Shown here one piece after another: positions 18,066-26,756 of a stretch of DNA of 64,000 nt (within the stretch, counting starts at the first letter, position 1; the number at the start of each line of letters is the position of its first letter). The stretch is taken from positions 2,170,001 through 2,234,000 of the forward strand of contig NZ_CP009517.1 of the NCBI RefSeq assembly GCF_000970305.1. The letters are read 5' to 3'. This stretch comes from Methanosarcina barkeri 3 (GTDB lineage Archaea; Halobacteriota; Methanosarcinia; Methanosarcinales; Methanosarcinaceae). The position numbers and the translations under genes are program-made. The notes below the pieces were generated by a model. The model saw nothing but the letters and a program-made list of their open reading frames with translations. It was not told the DNA's origin and made no database searches.

Positions 18066-19895
18066 ATGAGACATAGATATTTTAATGGGCGGATAAAAGT
18101 GTTCTCCAAAGACAAGTACATTAATACTACCAGATATATAAAAATAGTATCAATATTTGGATTTATAATAATACTATTAGCATTAAATATTATAATTAAC
18201 AGTCATTCTCCTAATGTATACGGTTTTTCAATATACAAAATGTATCCGTGGTATTTCTGGGTCCTTATTACTATGGCAATTTTCATCGGCCAGATAATAT
18301 TAATGTATAATGCAATTTCTAAGTATGAGACTAATACCTGGCACATTGGTTTTTTAATGATAATTATTTCAAACCTAGTTTTATTATTTATGCCAATTAT
18401 CAAAGGTTATTTCATACATGGCAGGGAAGATGTTTTAACTCATGTTGGCTATATGATTGATATTGAAAATAACCATAACATTGGTTCTAACGCTTATCCC
18501 ATGCTTCACATAATAGGTTTTACGCTAAAGTGCTTTTCTGGTATAAGTTATAATGATATTACTATGTTTCTACCCATATTTTATTCGTTATTATATATAT
18601 TTTCGTGGTATATTCTTGGGAAATATGTGTTTAAAAATAAACGTGAAATATTTATAATGCTAGCATTTTCTTCAATACTATTACTTGGCAGTAAAAATAT
18701 TATGCTTAGTCCTAACGGGCAAGCAATTCTTTTTGTCCCTTTCTTTCTTTATATCTTTTTTAAATCGAGATTACCAAAGAAAGCTGTGCCATATTCAATA
18801 CTATTAATTATACTTAGTTTTTTTATAATATTTTCTCATCCTTTAGTCACAATTTTGCTTACAATAACGATTTTATTATCTGATTTCACCATGTATCTTA
18901 ATAATAAGAGCCCTGAAATTAAAATTAAAAAATCAACTAATTTATTATCAATTATGATATGTTCCTTTCTCGTATGGTCTTCATATTTACATATTCTTGC
19001 ATACAGTCTAGAAAACATAATGTATACGTTAATGTCCACTGACGGAGGAAGCTCTGAATTTGGAAGATATCAAACCTCTCTTAGTTCTGTTCACATATCT
19101 CTTTTGGAAATTGTCGGAATGGTACTAAGTATATATGGACCTTACCTCTTATTATCCGTACTCTCTGCAATTTGCATACTATACATAATCGTTTTTAGAA
19201 AAAAAGATAACATAAAGGTGAATTATTACCATAAACTTTCAATTTTAGGGTGGATATTACTAGTATTTTTCTCAATGTTACTATTTATCCTCAATGATCA
19301 GTTTGGTTTCGTAAGAGTATACAGTTATTCAATATTTTTCTCTATTATTTTGATAGCTTATTCAATAAGTATCTTCTTAAGAAGATCTTCGGACAAAAGA
19401 AATAGTAATTTGAAATTCTTAATGGCAATATCTTCAGTTTTGATACTTATTACGGGTTTATCCACATATAGTTTATTTTTATCACCTGCAATTCTAAAAA
19501 TAGATCAACAGACTCCAGAGAGCGAGTTTTCTGCAATGAAAACATTTTATAAAGTAAAAGAGAATTCATACCCGGTACTGGAACGTGGAACAGTAAACTA
19601 TAGGGTTCATAATTCAATTTATGGAGTTTCAGGAAGTAAGAAGAAAGGTATTACTCGTGAGAATCAAGTTATCGATCATTTTGGATACGATAACAATTCT
19701 TCGTTAAGTAATTCTTATAAAAAATCATATCTACTGATTAGTTATATTGGTAGAAACCAGGATCAAAATTTATTGCCAAAATTTCAAGACCGATGGAGTT
19801 TTAATTATAGTGATTTTATGCACCTAGATAATGATGTTGGAGTTACTAAAATTTACTCAGATAAATTTTCGGATGTTTACATTATCAGTCCTTAA
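18066..19895 (+). CDS. Multi-pass membrane protein, GT-C or polymerase-like
   Basis: A 609-residue protein with about 10-12 hydrophobic helices from residue 22 to 480, then a soluble C-terminal domain of about 130 residues, probably outside the membrane. After the third helix there is an acidic loop, HGREDVLTHVGY, followed by YPMLHIIGF; Asp in the first long loop is a hallmark of GT-C enzymes. I do not recognise a named family. A paralogue lies at 62389-64000 with the matching loop (PGVDSWKQ, then YFPVMHIQ) and a similar ending (KIYSDKFSDVYIIS versus KIYDNKDLSAYYIS). Wzy polymerase or lipid-linked-sugar transferase are the two candidate roles; it sits where a polysaccharide locus usually holds its polymerase. 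Confidence 0.75.
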   Translation: MRHRYFNGRIKVFSKDKYINTTRYIKIVSIFGFIIILLALNIIINSHSPNVYGFSIYKMYPWYFWVLITMAIFIGQIILMYNAISKYETNTWHIGFLMIIISNLVLLFMPIIKGYFIHGREDVLTHVGYMIDIENNHNIGSNAYPMLHIIGFTLKCFSGISYNDITMFLPIFYSLLYIFSWYILGKYVFKNKREIFIMLAFSSILLLGSKNIMLSPNGQAILFVPFFLYIFFKSRLPKKAVPYSILLIILSFFIIFSHPLVTILLTITILLSDFTMYLNNKSPEIKIKKSTNLLSIMICSFLVWSSYLHILAYSLENIMYTLMSTDGGSSEFGRYQTSLSSVHISLLEIVGMVLSIYGPYLLLSVLSAICILYIIVFRKKDNIKVNYYHKLSILGWILLVFFSMLLFILNDQFGFVRVYSYSIFFSIILIAYSISIFLRRSSDKRNSNLKFLMAISSVLILITGLSTYSLFLSPAILKIDQQTPESEFSAMKTFYKVKENSYPVLERGTVNYRVHNSIYGVSGSKKKGITRENQVIDHFGYDNNSSLSNSYKKSYLLISYIGRNQDQNLLPKFQDRWSFNYSDFMHLDNDVGVTKIYSDKFSDVYIISP

Positions 19896-19991
19896 TTTTA
19901 TTAAATAGTGCGATATAAAAATATACAATAGTAATTTTGAAAGTGATATTTAAACATATCTAAGCATATTATCTAATTAAAAGGGATCTTT

Positions 19992-21170
19992 ATGAAAGTG
20001 TTGTACTTAATCTCAACAATGGAACCACACTCGGGTAGGGGAGGACATTATTATAGTTTAAGAACTACTGCTGAAGAAATGAGCAAAAAGTTGGATTGTG
20101 CTATAGTTGTTATCGGAAAAAGAGAATCACCGGTTATAAATCAGTCGAAAGTAAAAATATATAATTTGACCTATAAAAAGATAAATACTATTAAAGTAAT
20201 TAAAGATCTGAAAAACATTATTGATATTGAGCGCCCTCAAGTTATTCACAGTTTTGATGAAGATACTTTCTTTTTTGGAAGTTTAATCAGTAATATTTTA
20301 AAAAAACCATATATTCATACGAAATGTGGAGGCCCAAATTCAAGGATAGCTTTTCCAAAAGTGAATAACTTAATATTGTTTTCTCAAGAAGATGTTAGGT
20401 TTTACCAGTCTTCAAGAAGATTTAAAAAAACAAATCTATTTTTTATTCCAAATCGAATCAGAGAAATTCCTTCAGATATTTTAAGAATAAAAAACATAAA
20501 GTTATCAGTAGATTGCAATGAATCAAAAACATTTTTAATAATTTCCAGGCTTGAAGAATACAAAAAGAACGACATACTACAAGCAATAAATCTTGTAAAA
20601 AAATTAAATTCTGATGGGATAAAAACTAAATTAATTATTATTGGAGCTCTCCAAGATGTAAATGTTGGTAAAGAAATAAAAGAGAATGTGGATAATAATA
20701 TCTACCTGTTCACAGATGATAAGTACGCAATTAACGCGAGTCAGCTAATTGATGTTGCAGATTTTGTTATTGGTGGCGGAAGAAGCTTTATGGAGGCTGC
20801 ATTGAAGGGAAAGATTATGCTGTGCCCCTTAAAGAATTCAAATTATCCTTTATTAATTACAGAAGAAAATTTTCAAAATGCTTTTGATCAAAACTTTTCA
20901 AGTAGATTAACTATTGATAATTTTGATCCAGAAGATAATTATAAACAAATTATTCAAGCGTTAATTGATGAAGAATACGCAGATAATATAATTAGTTTTA
21001 TAAAATCAGTTTCAAGTGAACATTTTGAAATCAGCAGTCAACTCAATAGATATTGTAAGATTTATAACGAAGCAAAATATAAAATGCATTTTAGTATATT
21101 CGACATGTTAACTCAATATTTCAGAATGGTTTATTGCAATGAATTAATCCCAAAACTTAAAACTACTTGA
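19992..21170 (+). CDS. Glycosyltransferase, GT-B type
   Basis: A 392-residue protein beginning MKVLYLISTMEPHSGRGGHYYSL, a GT-B N-terminal glycine-rich loop, with VIHSFDEDTFFFGSL, KCGGPNSRIAFPK, FLIISRLEEYKKNDILQAI and IIGALQDVNVGKEI. The C-terminal donor site is degenerate: IGGGRSFMEAALKGKIMLCPL keeps one Glu of the usual ExxxxxE. AAGGGATC before the ATG is a good ribosome-binding site. It is the last gene of the plus-strand series and faces the flippase at 21464. Substrate unknown. Confidence 0.8.
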   Translation: MKVLYLISTMEPHSGRGGHYYSLRTTAEEMSKKLDCAIVVIGKRESPVINQSKVKIYNLTYKKINTIKVIKDLKNIIDIERPQVIHSFDEDTFFFGSLISNILKKPYIHTKCGGPNSRIAFPKVNNLILFSQEDVRFYQSSRRFKKTNLFFIPNRIREIPSDILRIKNIKLSVDCNESKTFLIISRLEEYKKNDILQAINLVKKLNSDGIKTKLIIIGALQDVNVGKEIKENVDNNIYLFTDDKYAINASQLIDVADFVIGGGRSFMEAALKGKIMLCPLKNSNYPLLITEENFQNAFDQNFSSRLTIDNFDPEDNYKQIIQALIDEEYADNIISFIKSVSSEHFEISSQLNRYCKIYNEAKYKMHFSIFDMLTQYFRMVYCNELIPKLKTT

Positions 21171-21463
21171 TTAAAGCATGTTCAAGAATCGATCTTCAAC
21201 CAAAGCAGACCTACTGAGCTTTTTCCAGAAGACAAAAGCAAATATATAAGGCGGTCTCAAAACTGTATTTGACTTTACAATTGGAATAATATACTGTAGT
21301 TCAAGGCAAATACCTTGATTTCAGGATAATTTCCAATTTAGATTTAAAGCCAATAATTCCAATTACCCAATTGCAGAAATGGGTCGAGTTTTTAGACAGC
21401 CTGATATGTATACTTGTAGACAAAATTATGGATCTGTTCCAAAACGCTGACTTGGATGGTTTT
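21171..21463. other. Spacer between convergent gene series
   Basis: About 290 bp between convergent genes. It contains GGTCTCAAAAC near 21254 and TCTGTTCCAAAACGC near 21433, weakly like the ends of the 2249 element but in direct rather than inverted orientation. No gene seen; transcription of both series should end here. Confidence 0.4.
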
Positions 21464-22771
21464 TTAGCGCTTAATCGGTAACGTATGAATCAATCCTAAA
21501 ATTAAATCGATATCACTTTTCTTACAAATAAAGATATCACTTAGACTCAATTGAGTAATTTTCATATAGTAATACAAAATAGACACTGATGCAAGCGTAT
21601 AACTAATTGTCGAAGCAAAAGCAGCACCACAACCTCCAAAATCAGGCACTAAAATTATATTAAGCATTATATTGACCAAAACTGCTGGTAAAAATGCTGT
21701 TATAGTAACACCGGGTTTCCCTCTACCGGCCAGATCCATATTAATAATTTTGAAGAAACTCATCATAACTATTCCAGGTAGTAAAATTTTTAGCATTTTG
21801 ACACTTGGAGTGTACTCACTTCCATACAAAAAAGGAATTATATATTCACTTGAAGAATATAAAAATATTGACCCAATGAGTATAACAGGGAAGACAATCC
21901 TGATCATTTTTGCAATATCTTGTGAAAATTTATCGGAATTTTTTGCGTTTGCACTATATGAAAAGATAACTAGTCCAAAAGCAGTCGGTAGCTGCCATAA
22001 CAATTCAGCAAAACCTACTCCTATAGTGTATTGACCTATTTCTGTAACATTACTTAAATGTTCAAGTATGATTACATCCACTCTATAATTAAGATTTAAA
22101 ATGAACAGTGAAAGTGCATAAATAGATCCTAAAGAAATCATTTTTTTAATTAGTTCAGGCACGTAACATATTTTTAAAGAATATTCTCTATTAATCGATA
22201 ACAACGCATATAGAGCAAGCACAATATTGGAAATCAGAGTAGCCAAAACTGCACCTACTATGTATAATTTGATAAAAAATACTAAGAAGATTATGAGTAC
22301 GAAATTAATGATAGGTACTAGATACATAAATTTGTTGAATTTATTTATTCGTTGTTTCCCAATTAAAATCCCGGTAAAATAGTTAATAGTCAAATTTGCG
22401 GGAATTGTAAATGACGTAAGTAATATTAAAATTAGGCTATAATCTGAATTTTGAGTATATGAGATTATTGCAACTGAAGTTAGAACTCCAATTATGCTTG
22501 ACAAAATAAGTAATAATAATATTACACCTACAACCTCCGATTCTGAATACTTTTTCTTACCAAGATAATAAACAGTTGCTTGGCGCGTTCCCATACTTAA
22601 AAGGCTAATCATGATTGTAGGATAAACCAAAAGAGCCGTAAAGGCTCCTCTTCCAGCAGGTCCAAGCCATCTCGCAAGTAGTACTCCTGATACGAAACCT
22701 ATAACTAATGTCAATATCTGAGTGCCAAAAACAGATATACCATCTTTTACAAAACTGTAGTTCTTTAACAT
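21464..22771 (-). CDS. Wzx-type flippase (second)
   Basis: A 435-residue multi-pass protein of the polysaccharide flippase family. The N-terminus has GISVFGTQILTLVIGFVSG and ARWLGPAGRGAFTALLVYP, the signature region of Wzx-like proteins, followed by about 12 helices. It starts 25 bp after the acyltransferase stop and is the last gene of the murA-murB-acyltransferase-flippase series, making it the natural exporter for whatever lipid-linked glycan that series builds. GTAGGG lies about 8 nt before the ATG. Confidence 0.9.
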   Translation of the reverse strand: MLKNYSFVKDGISVFGTQILTLVIGFVSGVLLARWLGPAGRGAFTALLVYPTIMISLLSMGTRQATVYYLGKKKYSESEVVGVILLLLILSSIIGVLTSVAIISYTQNSDYSLILILLTSFTIPANLTINYFTGILIGKQRINKFNKFMYLVPIINFVLIIFLVFFIKLYIVGAVLATLISNIVLALYALLSINREYSLKICYVPELIKKMISLGSIYALSLFILNLNYRVDVIILEHLSNVTEIGQYTIGVGFAELLWQLPTAFGLVIFSYSANAKNSDKFSQDIAKMIRIVFPVILIGSIFLYSSSEYIIPFLYGSEYTPSVKMLKILLPGIVMMSFFKIINMDLAGRGKPGVTITAFLPAVLVNIMLNIILVPDFGGCGAAFASTISYTLASVSILYYYMKITQLSLSDIFICKKSDIDLILGLIHTLPIKR

Positions 22772-22795
22772 TTTATACCCTACATCACTTAGTAG

Positions 22796-23335
22796 TTATT
22801 TTGCAGGAATTCCTACTGCGTTTGAGTTTTTAGGTACATCGGTCAGTACAACTGAATTTGCACCAATTACAGCATTTTCATGAACAGTTAGTCCACCTAT
22901 AATTTTTGCCCCGGAATAAATTATTGCTCCTTGTTTTATTATGGGGTAGGATTTTGGTTCGTCTTTATGCCCATGGCTTCCAAATGTAGTTTGTTGAAAA
23001 ATCGTAACTTCATCTTCAATAATAACTCCCGCTCCAATTATTACGCCTGAAGGATGAGCAAACTTTACTCTATTACCTAACTTAGCTCTATAATCGATTT
23101 CATTGCCACCAAGAATATATTGTCGATATTTAATAAGCGGAAGAGCTCTTCTAGTCATTTTTGATTTTAGATAACAATATCTAGAGAGACGATACCAAAA
23201 TATCAGTTTAAAAGAAACACTCAAAGAAAAGATCACAATCTTACTCAATAAGTTTTTGCCACCGTAGAAAAGTAAGTCTTGAGATATATCTTTTAAGCAG
23301 CTACTAAAACTGTATTCAGGATCATCTTTATTCAA
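22796..23335 (-). CDS. CysE-like serine acetyltransferase-family protein
   Basis: A 179-residue left-handed beta-helix acyltransferase closest in look to the serine-acetyltransferase branch: GVIIGAGVIIEDEVTIFQQTTFGSHG, AIIYSGAKIIGGLTVHENAVIGANSVVLTDVP and the ending SNAVGIPAK (read as separate motifs). The N-terminal 60 residues are helical. In glycan loci such proteins acetylate sugars rather than serine. It starts with TTG, overlapping the murB stop by 8 bp, so it is translationally coupled. Role in modifying the MurA/MurB product is inference. Confidence 0.85.
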   Translation of the reverse strand: MNKDDPEYSFSSCLKDISQDLLFYGGKNLLSKIVIFSLSVSFKLIFWYRLSRYCYLKSKMTRRALPLIKYRQYILGGNEIDYRAKLGNRVKFAHPSGVIIGAGVIIEDEVTIFQQTTFGSHGHKDEPKSYPIIKQGAIIYSGAKIIGGLTVHENAVIGANSVVLTDVPKNSNAVGIPAK

Positions 23336-24284
23336 TTATTCCAACCTCATGCAACGATTTAAGATCTCCCATCTCCCCTACATACTTTATTTCGCTTTCT
23401 AGATAAAGTCCGTAACGTTGATATACAATTTTTCGGACGTACTGGACAATAGAAATCACGTCTTTAGCTGTAGCATTTCCCAAATTTACTATAAAATTGG
23501 CATGTTTTTCCGAAATTTGAGCACCACCTACTTGATAACCTTTTAAACCTGCTTCTTCAATTAACTTTCCTGGAGGTGCAAAAGTGTCATTTACAACCGG
23601 ATTACTTAAAAAAACAGATCCACAATTGGGATAATTAAGTGGAAACTTGTTTTTACGATTATCCAGTATGTTTCTCATTTCGAACTTTATGTTTTCTTCT
23701 TCCCTAGTTTCACATTCTAGCTCAATTTTACAAATTATATAATTTGAATCCTGAAACACTGATTTTCTATAAGAAAAGTCACATTCACTTTTGGAGAAAG
23801 ATATTAAATTATAATTTTTGTCAATAACCCATATTTTTTTGACAATATCTCCTATGCATTTTCCACCGCTCCCTCCATTCATGAAAACAAGTCCACCAAG
23901 GGTGCCTGGTATTCCAATGGCGTGTTCAAGACCTGATAAACCATTATCGGACAATATTTTTGCAAATTTTGGAGTCCAGATACCTGCCTCCGCGCAAGCT
24001 CTTTTACCCTTAATAGTATATTTAGAAAAGTTTTTACCCATTTTTATTATAATTCCACGAAAACCTTCATCAGAAAAAAGTAAATTTGTTCCATTCCCTA
24101 TAACCACTGTAGGAATTTTCATTAAGTCAGCATATTGTAATGTTTCGAGTATCTGTTCGACAGTATATGGTTCAACTAGAACATCTACAGGACCACCTAT
24201 ACGCCAGCTACTGTGTTTTGAAAGAGGTTCTTTTAAATAAATATCTCCTACATTTTTATTGATAAAACTGCTTACTTTATCCAT
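23328..24284 (-). CDS. murB: UDP-N-acetylenolpyruvylglucosamine reductase (MurB)
   Basis: FAD-dependent reductase converting UDP-GlcNAc-enolpyruvate to UDP-N-acetylmuramate with NADPH. The FAD-binding motifs are present: SSWRIGGPVDVLVEP near 25-39, IGNGTNLLFSDEGFRG near 62-77, and GIPGTLGGLVFMNGGSGG near 124-141. The active-site YRKS is at about 172-175, the proton-donor Ser in NCGSVF near 223, and the C-terminal Glu in YLESEI near 296-298. The PGKLIEEAGLKG and GGAQISEKHANFIVN blocks and the shorter length (318) fit the type II MurB of Gram-positives. It overlaps the murA stop by 8 bp. Archaea are not known to make murein, so this is a strong candidate for lateral transfer put to use in surface glycan synthesis. 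Confidence 0.95.
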   Translation of the reverse strand: MDKVSSFINKNVGDIYLKEPLSKHSSWRIGGPVDVLVEPYTVEQILETLQYADLMKIPTVVIGNGTNLLFSDEGFRGIIIKMGKNFSKYTIKGKRACAEAGIWTPKFAKILSDNGLSGLEHAIGIPGTLGGLVFMNGGSGGKCIGDIVKKIWVIDKNYNLISFSKSECDFSYRKSVFQDSNYIICKIELECETREEENIKFEMRNILDNRKNKFPLNYPNCGSVFLSNPVVNDTFAPPGKLIEEAGLKGYQVGGAQISEKHANFIVNLGNATAKDVISIVQYVRKIVYQRYGLYLESEIKYVGEMGDLKSLHEVGIIE

Positions 24285-25533
24285 ATCTCACATTTCCCCC
24301 CAGTGAAATTAATTTTTCCATAAAATTGTCATAGCCTCTTTCAATCTGCCAGGCATCTGAGATCCGAGTTTCACCGTTTGCCACTAATCCGGCTAACGCT
24401 AATGCGATACCAGCTCGGAGATCAAGAGCTCTTACTTGAGCACCATTAAGTTGATTTCCACCGATGATTTCCAGTATGTTACCGTTGATATTATATTTCA
24501 AACCCATTTTAGCCAGTTCACTTGCATACCCATATCTACCAGGGAAACGTAAGTCAACAATTTTTGAACTTCCTTTTGCACAAGCACCATAAACTGCAAA
24601 AAGAGGCTGAACATCAGATTTGATTTCTGGATATGGACCAGTACTAATCTCCACGGGATAAGGTGTCCCACCTCTTACAATAAGACTATTATCTCCAATA
24701 TAGTACTTCGCTCCGCTTTGACGAAGATGTATTAGCGTAACTTCAATATCTTTGAAGGGAAAACCAATAATCTCAATATCTCCACCTGTAATCACTGAAG
24801 CAATTAGCCATGTGACCGCTTCAATATTATCAGCAATTACAGAATGTCTAGCTCCAAGTAATTTTTTTACTCCAGTAATTTTTATATGCTCCTGGCCAAA
24901 AACCTCAATCTTCGCGCCCATCTCATTAAGAAAATGTGCCAAATCAAGAATTTCGGGTTGAATATGAGGATTCCAAACTCTAGTTACACCTTCAGCTAAA
25001 GATCCACAGATCATTGCATTTTCAGTTGCTCCTGTTGAACGGATAGGTAAAAAAATGTCAGCTCCTTTTAGCCCGTTTTCTGCTTTAGCACAAAGCATAT
25101 TATCTTCAATCCAAACTTTTGCTCCCATGTTTCTGAGGAGCATCTCGTGTAGATCAAATTTTCTTTCTCCAAGATTACAACCTCCTGGAAGAGGAACCTT
25201 TGCTTCACCTATACGACTTACCAGTGCACCTAATATAAGTAAAGTATTACGAATTGAACGCTTGTTCCAATTAAGAATTTTCAAAGGATCTTTTTCCTCA
25301 TAAATGGTTATTTTTTCATCCTCTACAATGCATTTTTTTCCAAGAGCTTCCAACATACCGACATGAATTTGAGCATCAAGTAACTTAGAGGGATAATTTG
25401 TCAGCTCTATTTTTTCATCTGTTAGCAGTGAAGCTGCAAGAAGCCTTAAAGCACTATTTTTTGCACCACTTACTTTTACTTTCCCTTGAAGCCTGGATGG
25501 TCTGACTATATATTCACAGCTTTCTTGATTCAT
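24277..25533 (-). CDS. murA: UDP-N-acetylglucosamine 1-carboxyvinyltransferase (MurA)
   Basis: Transfers enolpyruvate from PEP to the 3-OH of UDP-GlcNAc. All expected catalytic positions are visible: KN at about 25-26 in GAKNSAL, Arg near 95 in IRNTLLILGAL, the PEP-binding Cys near 119 in PLPGGCNLGER with Arg 124, Asp near 307 in EIKSDVQPLF, Arg near 333 in PGRYGY, Arg near 373 in DLRAGIALALAG and Arg near 399 in ERGYDNF. The PGGC loop and ERGY end separate it from the EPSP synthase AroA. Length 418 is typical. AAGGGA precedes the ATG. It is the first gene of a coupled murA-murB-acyltransferase series, with a 265 bp gap to the upstream SDR gene. Confidence 0.96.
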   Translation of the reverse strand: MNQESCEYIVRPSRLQGKVKVSGAKNSALRLLAASLLTDEKIELTNYPSKLLDAQIHVGMLEALGKKCIVEDEKITIYEEKDPLKILNWNKRSIRNTLLILGALVSRIGEAKVPLPGGCNLGERKFDLHEMLLRNMGAKVWIEDNMLCAKAENGLKGADIFLPIRSTGATENAMICGSLAEGVTRVWNPHIQPEILDLAHFLNEMGAKIEVFGQEHIKITGVKKLLGARHSVIADNIEAVTWLIASVITGGDIEIIGFPFKDIEVTLIHLRQSGAKYYIGDNSLIVRGGTPYPVEISTGPYPEIKSDVQPLFAVYGACAKGSSKIVDLRFPGRYGYASELAKMGLKYNINGNILEIIGGNQLNGAQVRALDLRAGIALALAGLVANGETRISDAWQIERGYDNFMEKLISLGGNVRYG

Positions 25534-25798
25534 TTTTGTTTCCCTTCATTGGTTTTTCAAACTAAAATTTAACTTTAAGCTTGAATGTACTCAGTAACAC
25601 TGATTAAAACAATTACACACATAAACCCAAGATTAATCTTTTTTATCAGCTGCTAACGGACTTTGACTCTTTTACAGATCATTGTCATCAAAATCATGAA
25701 GTTAACTATTACAAGCCACAGACCAATAAACAATTCCCAAATTTAAACATAATATGTCAATTGATTGGATTATGTTTCTCTAAAAATAGCTCATCAAC

Positions 25799-26725
25799 TT
25801 AGTCCATGAACCATTCTGCTACTGTCTTGAGTTCATCCTTAAAATTACCAATAGGACTATACCCGAATTCTGTAGCTTTTGATATATCTGCTAACGAATG
25901 CTTAATATCTCCTGGTCTTAAGTTTGTGTGTTTTGCTTTGATATCTTTCCCAATAATTTCATTAATGTAATCGGCTAATTGATTAATTGTAATTCTTCTA
26001 CCGCACGCGATATTGAAAACTCCGGTTTTCTCAGACTCGCAGGAAAGAATATTTGCGTCAACAACGTTTTTGACAAAAGTAAAATCCCTGCTTTGTTCTC
26101 CATCGCCATATATCACAGGGCTTTCATCATTCAAAATTGCAGTTATAAATTTTGGAATCACGGCAGCGTACTGAGAATTCGGATCCTGCCTTGGACCAAA
26201 AACGTTGAAGTATCTTAAGCTGACTGTCGGAAGGTTATAAAGATCCTGAAAAACCTTACAGTACATTTCTCCGGTTGCTTTTGTAATTGCATATGGAGAC
26301 ATCGGGTTTATGGGCATATCTTCTCTTTTTGGGAGAGTTGGCGTATCGCCGTACACTGAAGAGGAAGATGAAAATACTACTTTTTTAACTCCAGCATCTC
26401 TTGCAGCTATAAGAACATTCAACGTTCCTGTGACATTAGAGTTATTTGAGTTAAAAGGATCTTTCACACTTCTTGGAACACTGGGAATTGCTGCAAGGTG
26501 GAAGACATAATCCTTGTCTTTGAAAATTTCTGTCAAGTTAAGGTCTACTATACTGTCTTTTATTACAGTTAGATTTTTGTGATTCAGTAGATGCCTTATA
26601 TTCTCAATCTTACCTGTAGATTCATTATCAATAATTGTTACTTCATTATCCTCAAGTAGCCTCTCAGCAAGATGGGAACCTATGAAACCCATACCACCTG
26701 TGACCACTACATTTTTAGTTTTCAA
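25799..26725 (-). CDS. UDP-sugar 4-epimerase-like SDR
   Basis: Extended SDR acting on nucleotide sugars, about 308 residues when started at the TTG at 26725. That start is chosen because GAGGG lies 5-6 nt upstream and it gives MKTKNVVVTGGMGFIGSH; a longer frame reaching 26905 would overlap the preceding dehydrogenase gene in another frame. The active-site YAITKATGE and the SSSSSVYGDTPTLP block with the Ser of the triad are present, as is LRYFNVFGPRQDPNSQYA. It resembles UDP-GlcNAc/UDP-GalNAc 4-epimerases (WbpP/GalE group). It begins 31 bp after the dehydrogenase stop, so the two probably form an operon making a uronic-acid-type or galacto-configured sugar nucleotide. Confidence 0.92.
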   Translation of the reverse strand: MKTKNVVVTGGMGFIGSHLAERLLEDNEVTIIDNESTGKIENIRHLLNHKNLTVIKDSIVDLNLTEIFKDKDYVFHLAAIPSVPRSVKDPFNSNNSNVTGTLNVLIAARDAGVKKVVFSSSSSVYGDTPTLPKREDMPINPMSPYAITKATGEMYCKVFQDLYNLPTVSLRYFNVFGPRQDPNSQYAAVIPKFITAILNDESPVIYGDGEQSRDFTFVKNVVDANILSCESEKTGVFNIACGRRITINQLADYINEIIGKDIKAKHTNLRPGDIKHSLADISKATEFGYSPIGNFKDELKTVAEWFMD

Positions 26726-26756
26726 ATAATCCCTCTGTGAAACAATAATTGTAAAG

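Noticed and set aside
21171-21463. Another copy of the GAGCCTATCCCAAAAC element
   Set aside because: The similar end sequences are weak and in direct rather than inverted orientation.
24277-25533. EPSP synthase (AroA) instead of MurA
   Set aside because: The PGGC(N)LGER catalytic loop, AKNSAL and ERGY are MurA-specific; a MurB gene overlaps its 3' end.
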